Source: Chitinophagaceae bacterium (lineage in GTDB: Bacteria > Bacteroidota > Bacteroidia > Chitinophagales > Chitinophagaceae). From it: 5,401 nucleotides of DNA. A program made the translations under genes and the position numbers. The stretch lies in the NCBI GenBank assembly GCA_009996555.1, contig JAACZX010000183.1, forward strand, positions 1-5,401, in the 5' to 3' direction. The notes under the pieces are model-generated. The model was not told the origin of the DNA. It searched no databases and saw only the letters and a list, made by a program, of their open reading frames with translations. Below, in pieces: positions 1-5,401 of this stretch. Numbering within the stretch: position 1 is the first letter of the stretch; each line of letters begins with the position of its first letter.

Positions 1-137
1 AATTTTTTTGAAGATACTGCAGATATTTGCCCAGTTTCCTCACTTGCTGTGTTTTCATCAATTAAGCTTTGTTTCGAACAAGAGAAGATAGATAATAAGA
101 CGAAAACTAGGATGAAATGTTTTACAAAGTGCTTCAT
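1..137 (-). CDS. Putative lipoprotein, N-terminal fragment cut by window edge
   Basis: Reading the minus strand from the ATG at 137-135 gives 45 codons with no stop before the window edge. The product starts MKHFVKHF, followed by a hydrophobic run (residues 8-19) ending S-I-F-S-C20-S-K. This is a type II signal peptide: a basic start, a short hydrophobic core and a lipobox-like stretch with Cys20 as the likely lipidated residue. After the cysteine the chain turns polar and acidic (S, K, Q, D, E, N), as in surface or periplasmic lipoproteins of Bacteroidota. The residues after Cys20 (SKQS) do not match the K-(D/E)2 or QA(D/E)2 surface-export signals described in the phylum, so localisation beyond membrane anchoring is open. 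No functional domain is visible in the part present. The gene is transcribed divergently from the malic enzyme gene. Confidence is limited because only the signal region is seen. Confidence 0.6.
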   Translation of the reverse strand, partial: MKHFVKHFILVFVLLSIFSCSKQSLIDENTASEETGQISAVSSKK

Positions 138-153
138 ACTATAAGTATTTTGG

Positions 154-184
154 TTTATGGCCCTAAACTATACTACTATCTTCA
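154..184 (+). promoter_or_regulatory. Weak candidate promoter for maeB
   Basis: TTTA at 154-157 is followed after 19 bases by TATCTTCA at 177-184, resembling the Bacteroidota TTTG...TAnnTTTG arrangement, though only four of six fixed -7 positions match. A transcript from here would have a leader of roughly 120 bases containing the 275-287 hairpin. The ten bases ACTATCTTCA (175-184) recur exactly just before the mlaE start (2862-2871), which is the main reason to mention it. It may be chance. Confidence 0.2.
163..170 (-). promoter_or_regulatory. Candidate Bacteroidota -7 element for the lipoprotein gene
   Basis: The minus strand reads TAGTTTAG here, matching five of the six fixed positions of the Bacteroidota -7 consensus TAnnTTTG. 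It lies 25 bases before the lipoprotein ATG, a sensible distance for a short leader. The -33 region (around 187-193 on this strand) is a T-rich TTTA/TTTT stretch, not a clean TTTG. This is a weak pattern match only. Confidence 0.3.
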
Positions 185-314
185 CCTAAAAAATACTCCA
201 AACCGGGTATATAATTTCATCACGTTTGACAAAACGAAAAACCCACTTTTCATTCTTTTCGTACCTTGCCGCCCTTAGCGAGGCTAAAAACGATTGTTTG
301 ATTAATTTAAACGT

Positions 315-2666
315 ATGAACAAAGAAGAACTACGCCGGCAACAGGCATTGGAATATCATGCCAAAGGAAGACCGGGAAAAATTGAAGTAATTCCTACCAA
401 AGAAGCCAAAACACAGCGTGACTTATCATTAGCATATTCACCAGGCGTTGCGGTGCCCTGCATGGAGATTTTTAATAATCCCGAAGATGTGTACAAATAC
501 ACAGCCAAAGGAAATCTTGTGGCCGTTATCAGCAATGGAACAGCCGTACTTGGTCTGGGCGATATTGGTCCCGAAGCAGGTAAACCGGTCATGGAAGGGA
601 AAGGTGTACTCTTCAAAATTTTTGCAGACATTGATGTATTCGATATCGAGATCAATGAAAAAGATCCGGAAAAATTTGTAGAGATCGTAAAAGCGCTTGA
701 ACCAACATTCGGCGGCATCAATCTTGAAGATATTAAAGCACCCGAATGTTTTTACATTGAAAAGCGTTTGAAAGAAGAGATGAAAATTCCGCTGATGCAC
801 GATGATCAGCATGGTACTGCCATCATCAGTGCTGCTGCCCTCATCAATGCATTGGAATTACAGAAAAAGAAAATTGAGAAAGTACAGATTGTTGTAAATG
901 GTGCAGGTGCTGCAGCTATCTCCTGCATCAGACTGTATGTTGCATTAGGTGCAAAAAAAGAAAATATAAAAGTATTCGACAGTAAAGGTCTCATCCAGGA
1001 CGAACGTACAGACCTCGACGATCAGAAAAAAGAATTCGTCATAAAAAGTAAACCTATGACGCTGGATGAAGGCATGAAGAATGCCGATGTATTCATTGGT
1101 TTAAGTAAAGGCAATACCGTATCGAAAGAAATGGTGAAGAGCATGGCGAAAAACCCGATCGTGTTCGCTATGGCCAATCCTGATCCTGAGATCACGTATG
1201 AAGATGCAACTGAAGCACGAAAAGATGTGATCATGGGTACAGGCCGCAGCGATTATCCGAACCAGATCAACAATGTATTGGGTTTCCCTTACATTTTCCG
1301 TGGTGCGTTGGATGTGCGTGCAACCAAGATCAACGAAGAAATGAAACTCGCCGCTGTAAAAGCATTGGCCGAGTTAACAAAAACAACGGTGCCTGATATT
1401 GTGAACATGGCGTACAACGAAAAAAATATCTCGTTTGGCCCATCATATATTATTCCAAAGCCGCTTGATCCACGTTTGTTAAGTTATGTAGCACCTGCTG
1501 TTGCAAAAGCAGCTATTGAAAGCGGTGTTGCGCAACACGTCATTACCGATTGGGATGCATACGAAGAACAACTCAACAAACGCTTGGGTATCGATAACCA
1601 GTTGTTACGTGCCATTGGCAGCAAAGCACGTAAAGATCCACGCCGTGTGGTGTTTGCCGATGCAGAAAATGTAAAAGTGCTGAAGGCTGCACAAATGGCA
1701 TTTGAAGAAGGCGTGGCTTACCCGATTTTATTGGGCGATGTAAACAACATCAACGACATGGCCGAAGTAAACGGTATTGACCTTGATGGTATTCCTGTAC
1801 TTGATCCAAAAAGCAGGGACAAAGAAACAGAAGCCATGCGTCAGAAATTTGGTGAACTGTTTTTCCAGAAACGCCAGCGTAAAGGCCTCAACCGTTACGA
1901 AGCAGTGAAAGCCATGAAAGAGCGTACACACTTTGGTTGTATGATGGTGGAAACAGGTGAAGCAGATGCATTGATCAGCGGCTTAAGCAGAAAATATTCT
2001 GATACCATTCGTCCTGCATTGCAGATCATTGGAAAAGATGAAGATGTATGCAAAATTGCAGGCATGTACATTATGCTCACCAAGCGTGGGCCATTGTTCC
2101 TTGCTGATGCAACTGTAAACTTTAACCCAAGTGCCGAAGAGTTGGCTGATATTACATTGCTGGTATCGAAAGAAGTAAAAGCATTTGGTATTACACCACG
2201 TGTGGCCATGCTCAGCTATTCCAACTTTGGCAGCAGCGATAGTCCTGAAGCAAAGCTGGTGGCCAATGCAAGAGCCATTGTTAAGAAGCGTGATCCAAAG
2301 CTGGTGTGCGAAGGTGATATTCAGCCATTGGTGGCATTCAATAAAGAGATATTGAAGGAGAATTATCCGTTCAGCGAACTGGTGAGTGGCGAACCCAATG
2401 TCCTCATCTTCCCTAATCTTGCCAGCAGCAATATTGCTTACAACCTGTTGCAGGAAGTGGGCGATTCAGATGCCATCGGACCTATTCTTTTAGGTTTGAA
2501 AAAATCTGTGCACATTCTGCAACTCGGCAGCTCTGTACGTTCCATTTTTAACATGGTGCTTATTTCCGTTGTGGATGCACAAATGAAAGGACTGGCAAAC
2601 GCAGAAGAAGAGATCAGAAAATCACCCTGGTGGAAACGCTTCCGCAAAGTGAGTCACGACATGTAG
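315..2666 (+). CDS. maeB: NADP-dependent malic enzyme, hybrid with phosphotransacetylase-like domain
   Basis: This cytoplasmic enzyme decarboxylates L-malate oxidatively to pyruvate and CO2 while reducing NADP+, supplying NADPH and linking the TCA cycle to pyruvate. The 783 residues are close to the size of E. coli MaeB (about 760). The malic enzyme part (about 1-425) shows AYSPGVA with the likely catalytic Tyr41, GKGVLFK with the likely catalytic Lys96, metal ligands Glu138 and Asp139 in GGINLEDI and Asp164 in HDDQHGTA, the nucleotide-binding loop VNGAGAAA (194-201), and FAMANPDPE (285-293). The C-terminal part (about 430-765) has the phosphotransacetylase fold sequence, starting [11 protein letters not shown] and including [13 protein letters not shown] and [18 protein letters not shown]. 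In the last motif the Ser-Arg pair of active phosphotransacetylases (NDLSRG) is replaced by Gln736-Leu737. In this family the domain is known to bind acetyl-CoA and regulate activity, so a sensory role is inferred. NADP rather than NAD preference comes from the family, not from a residue I can prove. The gene is intact and apparently monocistronic. Confidence 0.97.
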   Translation: MNKEELRRQQALEYHAKGRPGKIEVIPTKEAKTQRDLSLAYSPGVAVPCMEIFNNPEDVYKYTAKGNLVAVISNGTAVLGLGDIGPEAGKPVMEGKGVLFKIFADIDVFDIEINEKDPEKFVEIVKALEPTFGGINLEDIKAPECFYIEKRLKEEMKIPLMHDDQHGTAIISAAALINALELQKKKIEKVQIVVNGAGAAAISCIRLYVALGAKKENIKVFDSKGLIQDERTDLDDQKKEFVIKSKPMTLDEGMKNADVFIGLSKGNTVSKEMVKSMAKNPIVFAMANPDPEITYEDATEARKDVIMGTGRSDYPNQINNVLGFPYIFRGALDVRATKINEEMKLAAVKALAELTKTTVPDIVNMAYNEKNISFGPSYIIPKPLDPRLLSYVAPAVAKAAIESGVAQHVITDWDAYEEQLNKRLGIDNQLLRAIGSKARKDPRRVVFADAENVKVLKAAQMAFEEGVAYPILLGDVNNINDMAEVNGIDLDGIPVLDPKSRDKETEAMRQKFGELFFQKRQRKGLNRYEAVKAMKERTHFGCMMVETGEADALISGLSRKYSDTIRPALQIIGKDEDVCKIAGMYIMLTKRGPLFLADATVNFNPSAEELADITLLVSKEVKAFGITPRVAMLSYSNFGSSDSPEAKLVANARAIVKKRDPKLVCEGDIQPLVAFNKEILKENYPFSELVSGEPNVLIFPNLASSNIAYNLLQEVGDSDAIGPILLGLKKSVHILQLGSSVRSIFNMVLISVVDAQMKGLANAEEEIRKSPWWKRFRKVSHDM

Positions 2667-2680
2667 GCAACAAAAGTCCA

Positions 2681-2850
2681 TAGTTGATAGACAACAGACC
2701 ACAGTAGATTCTAAAAATTAATCGTTTCCTGGTTAGTTTAATTGTACTGTGGTCTGTTTACTACTATTAAGAGACATAAAAATGTAGTTGATTGATATTA
2801 TTTGCATTCTCCAATAAAGGAATCTGCTGTGGTCTGTCATCTATCGGCTA
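2681..2850. repeat. Long imperfect inverted repeat with third core copy in the loop
   Basis: The left arm (2681-2711) and right arm (2820-2850) are inverted copies identical at 26 of 31 positions. In RNA three of the five differences become G-U pairs, leaving one two-base mismatch, so a stem of about 29 pairs could form around a 108-base loop. The shared core is CTGTGGTCTGT (2827-2837; inverted at 2694-2704). A third copy of the core sits in the loop at 2747-2757, in the same orientation as the right arm. The arms begin TAG and end CTA. No transposase and no clear target-site duplication is visible. Possible identities are a small non-autonomous element (MITE- or REP-like), a degraded intergenic repeat family, or a transcript-end structure between maeB and mlaE. 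No open reading frame explains it. Confidence 0.7.
2688..2763 (+). terminator. Alternative inner hairpin, possible maeB terminator
   Basis: AACAGACCACAGTA (2693-2706) is perfectly complementary to TACTGTGGTCTGTT (2745-2758), giving 14 pairs. After a two-base mismatch, TAG (2688-2690) pairs with CTA (2761-2763). The loop is 38 bases and AT-rich. It lies 21 bases after the maeB stop, where transcription would be expected to end. There is no run of T after the stem, so it is not a classical intrinsic terminator. It uses the same left arm as the larger inverted repeat, so the two foldings exclude each other. The pairing is seen in the sequence; the terminator role is inferred. Confidence 0.35.
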
Positions 2851-2875
2851 ACCATTATTTCACTATCTTCATTCT

Positions 2876-3613
2876 ATGAATTTTTTCACCCATTTTGGCC
2901 GTTACCTTTTGATGATCAAGGGTATGTTTTCACGGCCGGAAAACATGCGGTTATACTGGAAGGAATTAATGCACCAGTGTAATGAGATCGGTATCCGCTC
3001 AGTTGGTATTGTTGTAATTATCTCCATCTTTCTTGGTGCGGTAACAACTGTTCAAACAGCTTATCAGCTGGTAACACCACTTATTCCAAAAACAGTTATT
3101 GCCGTTATTGTTCGTGATAATATTATTCTTGAACTGGCGCCCACATTGATCTGTGTTGTACTGGCAGGTGTTGTTGGCAGCCGTATTGCATCGGAGTTGG
3201 GTAATATGCGCATAAGCGAACAGATCGATGCACTGGAAATCATGGGCATCAACACAAAGGCGTATTTAATTATGCCGAAAATTTTGGCAGCGTTGATTGT
3301 TGTGCCTTGTCTTGTGGTATTGGCTGCTGTGCTTGGCATCTGGGGTGGTAAAGTTGCAGGCAATTTATCAGGCATTCTTCCGCCTGAAATTTACAACAAT
3401 GGTTTGCTGGAAGATTTTATTCCTTACAATGTATTCTTTGCTTTAAGCAAAACATATACGTATGCATTCATCATTTCCAGTATTCCTGCTTATTACGGAT
3501 ACCATGTTGAAGGAGGTTCGCTGGAAATAGGAAGAGCAAGTACCAAATCGGTAATTGTAAGCTGTATCTTAATCTTATTAGCCGATTACGCATTGGCTGC
3601 ACTCTTGTTATAA
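2876..3613 (+). CDS. mlaE: MlaE-family ABC transporter permease (phospholipid trafficking)
   Basis: This is the inner-membrane permease of an MCE-type lipid transporter. In E. coli, MlaE sits in the MlaFEDB complex, which moves phospholipids between inner and outer membrane and keeps the outer leaflet asymmetric. The 245 residues are near the family's usual length (about 260). The diagnostic cytoplasmic motif is ELGNMRISEQIDALEIMG (107-124), followed by the family's C-terminal GYHVEGGSLEIGRASTKSV (208-226). Hydrophobic segments lie at roughly 43-68, 74-100, 131-157, 188-205 and 223-245, with an amphipathic N-terminal stretch ahead of them. The ATG at 2876 is preceded by ACTATCTTCATTCT, without a Shine-Dalgarno sequence. 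The stop is four bases from the mlaF start, so the two are almost certainly co-transcribed and translationally linked. Family assignment is firm; the exact lipid cargo and direction cannot be read from sequence. Confidence 0.93.
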   Translation: MNFFTHFGRYLLMIKGMFSRPENMRLYWKELMHQCNEIGIRSVGIVVIISIFLGAVTTVQTAYQLVTPLIPKTVIAVIVRDNIILELAPTLICVVLAGVVGSRIASELGNMRISEQIDALEIMGINTKAYLIMPKILAALIVVPCLVVLAAVLGIWGGKVAGNLSGILPPEIYNNGLLEDFIPYNVFFALSKTYTYAFIISSIPAYYGYHVEGGSLEIGRASTKSVIVSCILILLADYALAALLL

Positions 3614-3617
3614 CATC

Positions 3618-4418
3618 ATGATCGAGATAAAAAATATCAGTAAAGGTTTTGCAGGCCGCACGGTGATCAACAACGTATCGGCTTCGCTTGAAACGGGTAA
3701 ATGCAACCTCATTATCGGCGCTAGCGGCAGCGGTAAAACGGTGATGATGAAATGTCTCATTGGTTTGTTTGAACCCGACAGCGGCGAAGTGTTGTATGAT
3801 GGTGCCAGCATTACCACCATGAATGATGAAGAACGTAAACTGCTTCGTCAGCAAATTGGCATGCTGTTCCAGGGGTCTGCTTTGTTTGATTCAATGACGG
3901 TGGAACAGAATGTAATGTTCCCGCTTGACATGTTCACCAAACTCAATCAAAAACAAAAACTTGATAAGGTAAACGAAGTACTTGCAAGAGTAAACCTGAC
4001 CGGTGCCAATAATAAATTTCCTTCGGAAATAAGTGGTGGCATGAAAAAACGTGTGGGTATTGCAAGGGCCATTGTACTGAACCCTAAGTTTTTGTTTTGT
4101 GATGAACCCAACTCTGGTCTTGATCCAAAAACATCATTGGTGATCGATCAACTCATTAAAGAAATTACCACAGAGTTTGGCATGACCACCGTTGTGAACA
4201 CACACGACATGAACAGTGTAATGGAAATTGGCGATAAGATCATTTTCATGCACCAGGGACAAAAAGAATGGGAGGGCACGAATAAAGACATCATCTTCAG
4301 CAAAAACCAGGAACTGAACAGTTTCATTTTTGCATCCGACTTTTTGCAAGGCGCAAAAGACATGCGTATGCTGGAAGCACAAGGAAAGATCGATTCCGAA
4401 GGAAATATTATTGAGTGA
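3618..4418 (+). CDS. mlaF: MlaF-family ABC transporter ATP-binding protein
   Basis: This is the cytoplasmic ATPase that drives the MlaE permease encoded just upstream. At 266 residues it is the usual size (E. coli MlaF about 270). All nucleotide-binding elements are present in order: Walker A GASGSGKT (34-41, Lys40), Q-loop Gln85 in FQGSALFDSMT, ABC signature SGGM (139-142) followed by KKRVGIARA, Walker B FLFCDEP (158-164, Asp162 and Glu163), D-loop SGLDP (166-170) and the switch His196 in NTHDM. The FQGSALFDSMTV and SGGMKKRV wording is typical of MlaF rather than of other ABC importers. The C-terminal 30 or so residues (FASDFLQGAKDM onward) are the tail that follows the fold in this family. 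Neither a STAS protein (MlaB) nor an MCE protein (MlaD) follows, so the remaining partners must be encoded elsewhere or be lacking. The enzyme looks fully functional. Confidence 0.94.
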   Translation: MIEIKNISKGFAGRTVINNVSASLETGKCNLIIGASGSGKTVMMKCLIGLFEPDSGEVLYDGASITTMNDEERKLLRQQIGMLFQGSALFDSMTVEQNVMFPLDMFTKLNQKQKLDKVNEVLARVNLTGANNKFPSEISGGMKKRVGIARAIVLNPKFLFCDEPNSGLDPKTSLVIDQLIKEITTEFGMTTVVNTHDMNSVMEIGDKIIFMHQGQKEWEGTNKDIIFSKNQELNSFIFASDFLQGAKDMRMLEAQGKIDSEGNIIE

Positions 4419-4435
4419 TATAGTGGCAGGCTTGA

Positions 4436-4451
4436 TCTCCCACTGGGGAGA
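4436..4451 (+). terminator. Hairpin 1 of tandem pair after mlaF
   Basis: TCTCCC (4436-4441), loop ACTG, GGGAGA (4446-4451) make a perfect six-pair GC-rich stem starting 17 bases after the mlaF stop. No T-run follows; instead a second hairpin begins at the next base. It could end the mlaEF transcript or slow ribosomes or polymerase. The structure is seen in the sequence and the role is inferred. Confidence 0.4.
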
Positions 4452-4475
4452 AATTAAAACAAACCCGTTTTAATT
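4452..4475 (+). terminator. Hairpin 2, terminator or start-site structure before the DUF4198 gene
   Basis: AATTAAAAC (4452-4460), loop AAACCC, GTTTTAATT (4467-4475) form a perfect nine-pair stem. It is AT-rich, with a T-run inside the descending arm rather than after it. It ends seven bases before the ATG at 4483, so if present in the mRNA it would cover the region where the ribosome lands. It may therefore be a weak terminator for mlaEF or a control element for the next gene. Confidence 0.4.
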
Positions 4476-4482
4476 CAACACG

Positions 4483-5319
4483 ATGAGATTAAAGCATAAA
4501 CTTACCTTTCTGTTTATTCTGCTGTTTGTATTGCCTGTGCTTGCACATGAATTCTGGCTGGAGCCTCAGCAATATATTTTCTCCCGCACCGAAGAAGTGA
4601 ATATCCGTTTTAAAGCTGGTGAACATTTTACCGGCGAAAACTGGCATGGCAATAACCAGAAAGTAAAGCTGCTCCATTTATATTATGCCGATGTGATGGA
4701 TGACCTTAGTGAAGATGGGCTGACAGAAGAAGAAGGCGACTCATTGCAATTTTCAATGCATGAAGATGGCACTGTACTGGTTGCTTTCAACAATACCAAT
4801 TCCTTTATTGAACTGGAAGCAGAAAAATTCAATGCCTACCTGGAAGAAGATGGATTACAGTCGGCCATTGATTACCGAAGGCAGCACAACGAAACCGATT
4901 CAATTGGCCGGGAATATTACCAGCGTTCAGTTAAAACCATTATACAGGTGGGCAGCACAAAAACAAATGTGTACAAAAAGAAAACGGAGTTGCCTGTTGA
5001 TATTATTCCACTCTCCCATCCTTATGCATTAAAAAACGGCGATTCGCTTACTGTACAGGTTTTGTTTCATGATGAACCGCTGGCAAACAGCATGATAAAA
5101 ACATGGCATAAACACACAACAGGTGTAACAACGGCCAGCTATATAAGTAATGAAAAAGGACAGATCACATTCCCTGTTACAACCAGCGGCGAATGGATGG
5201 TGAGTTGTGTACACATGACACGACTGGAAGACGATTCTAAAGCACTATGGCAAAGCTATTGGGGCAGTTTAACATGGGGGTATACGGGAAAGAATATCAA
5301 CACGGCAATGGCGAGATAA
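4483..5319 (+). CDS. Secreted DUF4198 domain-containing protein
   Basis: This 278-residue exported protein has a clear signal peptide: basic MRLKHK, hydrophobic LTFLFILLFVLPVL, then A21 followed by HEFWLEP, which marks both the cleavage site and the start of the DUF4198 family. Cleavage after Ala21 would leave His22 as the mature N-terminus. Family-style stretches follow: EYYQRSVKTIIQVG (144-157), the beta-rich segment LPVDIIPLSHPY (170-181), GDSLTVQVLFHDEPLANSMI (186-205) and GEWMVSCVHMTRL (236-248) near the C-terminus. The body reads as two beta-sandwich-like parts without membrane segments, fitting a soluble periplasmic protein. Some DUF4198 members occur with nickel or cobalt uptake systems and are thought to handle metal, and several histidines here (22, 48, 179, 196, 209, 211, 244) would suit that, but no metal transporter is in view. 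The gene is 64 bases after mlaF on the same strand but separated by two hairpins. The precise function is unknown. Confidence 0.85.
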   Translation: MRLKHKLTFLFILLFVLPVLAHEFWLEPQQYIFSRTEEVNIRFKAGEHFTGENWHGNNQKVKLLHLYYADVMDDLSEDGLTEEEGDSLQFSMHEDGTVLVAFNNTNSFIELEAEKFNAYLEEDGLQSAIDYRRQHNETDSIGREYYQRSVKTIIQVGSTKTNVYKKKTELPVDIIPLSHPYALKNGDSLTVQVLFHDEPLANSMIKTWHKHTTGVTTASYISNEKGQITFPVTTSGEWMVSCVHMTRLEDDSKALWQSYWGSLTWGYTGKNINTAMAR

Positions 5320-5347
5320 AGATTCAAAAAACAAAAGCTAAATTCCA

Positions 5348-5401
5348 ATGGGCAAACGACTACATTACCCTGTAAGACTTTTGTTTATTGCACATGGTAT
5401 C
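5348..5401 (+). CDS. Possible start of a downstream gene, cut by window edge
   Basis: After the DUF4198 stop, an ATG at 5348 opens 18 codons to the window end without a stop, reading MGKRLHYPVRLLFIAHGI. An in-frame TAA at 5339-5341 makes this the first possible start in the frame. A basic start followed by a hydrophobic run could be the beginning of a membrane or exported protein. It would follow the DUF4198 gene after only 28 bases on the same strand, fitting an operon. Eighteen residues are too few for identification, and chance cannot be excluded. The opposite strand offers only 13 codons ending at a TAG, so a convergent gene end is also possible. Confidence 0.3.
   Translation, partial: MGKRLHYPVRLLFIAHGI

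Larger units (their letters stand above)
138..314. promoter_or_regulatory. Divergent intergenic region between lipoprotein and maeB
   Basis: This 177-base non-coding stretch separates two start codons pointing away from each other, so it should hold both promoters. It is AT-rich. Close to maeB there is a small perfect hairpin, TTAGC (275-279), loop GAG, GCTAA (283-287), about 28 bases before the ATG. A second weak palindrome is CGTTT (223-227), loop GACA, AAACG (232-236). No Shine-Dalgarno sequence precedes either start; the bases just before the maeB ATG are TAATTTAAACGT. An in-frame TAA at 303-305 means the maeB ATG at 315 is the earliest possible start. The region's role is inferred from gene orientation; the small hairpins could be chance. 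Confidence 0.5.

Noticed and set aside
210..215. TATAAT upstream of maeB, resembling a sigma-70 -10 box
   Set aside because: Bacteroidota housekeeping promoters use TAnnTTTG, and no matching -35 lies at the right distance. It is likely just AT-rich sequence.
225..228. TTTG as a -33 element for maeB
   Set aside because: No TAnnTTTG-like sequence occurs 19-21 bases downstream; the nearest T-rich match is too far and too poor.
356..2647. Several minus-strand reading frames of 60-124 codons inside maeB
   Set aside because: They lie opposite an intact, strongly conserved gene, and their translations look like low-information antisense products without recognisable motifs.
2796..2804. TATTATTTG as a -7 element for mlaE
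   Set aside because: It has one extra base compared with TAnnTTTG, and no TTTG or TTG lies at a suitable distance upstream.
2667..2875. CRISPR array or tandem repeat in the maeB-mlaE spacer
   Set aside because: The three core copies are in mixed orientation and unevenly spaced, so this is an inverted-repeat structure, not a CRISPR or tandem array.
3064..4382. Minus-strand reading frames of 70-127 codons across mlaE and mlaF
   Set aside because: They are opposite clearly recognisable transporter genes and show no domain or start context of their own.
4760..5032. A 90-codon plus-strand frame inside the DUF4198 gene
   Set aside because: It is out of frame with a gene that has a signal peptide and family motifs along its full length; the overlap is a shadow.
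5329..5386. AAACAAAAG and CTTTTGTTT as a terminator stem after the DUF4198 gene
   Set aside because: The nine pairs are almost all A-T around a 40-base loop, in low-complexity sequence. Chance pairing is likely and the stem would be weak.

Overview
The window looks like ordinary chromosomal DNA from a Bacteroidota bacterium. Three things suggest this. Start codons sit in AT-rich leaders without a clear Shine-Dalgarno sequence. A short lipoprotein signal has the phylum's usual 'L-S-I-F-S-C-S-K' style. The gene set is also typical: hybrid malic enzyme, an MlaE/MlaF pair and a periplasmic DUF4198 protein. A placement in or near Chitinophagaceae is a guess from sequence style, not a demonstrated identity.

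Layout, left to right. Positions 1-137 (minus strand) hold the N-terminus of a lipoprotein cut off by the window edge. Positions 138-314 are a divergent intergenic region. Positions 315-2666 encode a full-length NADP-type malic enzyme fused to a phosphotransacetylase-like domain (MaeB). Positions 2667-2875 are a non-coding spacer dominated by a long imperfect inverted repeat (arms 2681-2711 and 2820-2850), with a third copy of its core in the loop. Positions 2876-3613 and 3618-4418 encode the permease and ATPase of an MlaFEDB-type lipid transporter, four bases apart and surely co-transcribed. Positions 4419-4482 carry two back-to-back perfect hairpins. Positions 4483-5319 encode a secreted DUF4198 protein. 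The last 54 bases may begin another gene.

How the genes relate. MaeB makes pyruvate and NADPH from malate, and its C-terminal domain is probably an acetyl-CoA sensor rather than an enzyme, because the catalytic Ser-Arg pair of true phosphotransacetylases is replaced. MlaE and MlaF form the inner-membrane engine for phospholipid movement between inner and outer membranes. The usual MCE substrate-binding partner (MlaD) is not in the window. The DUF4198 protein is exported to the periplasm and is probably a separate unit, since hairpins divide it from mlaF.

I see no mobile element with a transposase, no CRISPR array, no rRNA or tRNA and no clearly new multi-gene system. The most unusual parts are non-coding: the three-copy inverted-repeat spacer after maeB and the tandem hairpins before the DUF4198 gene.
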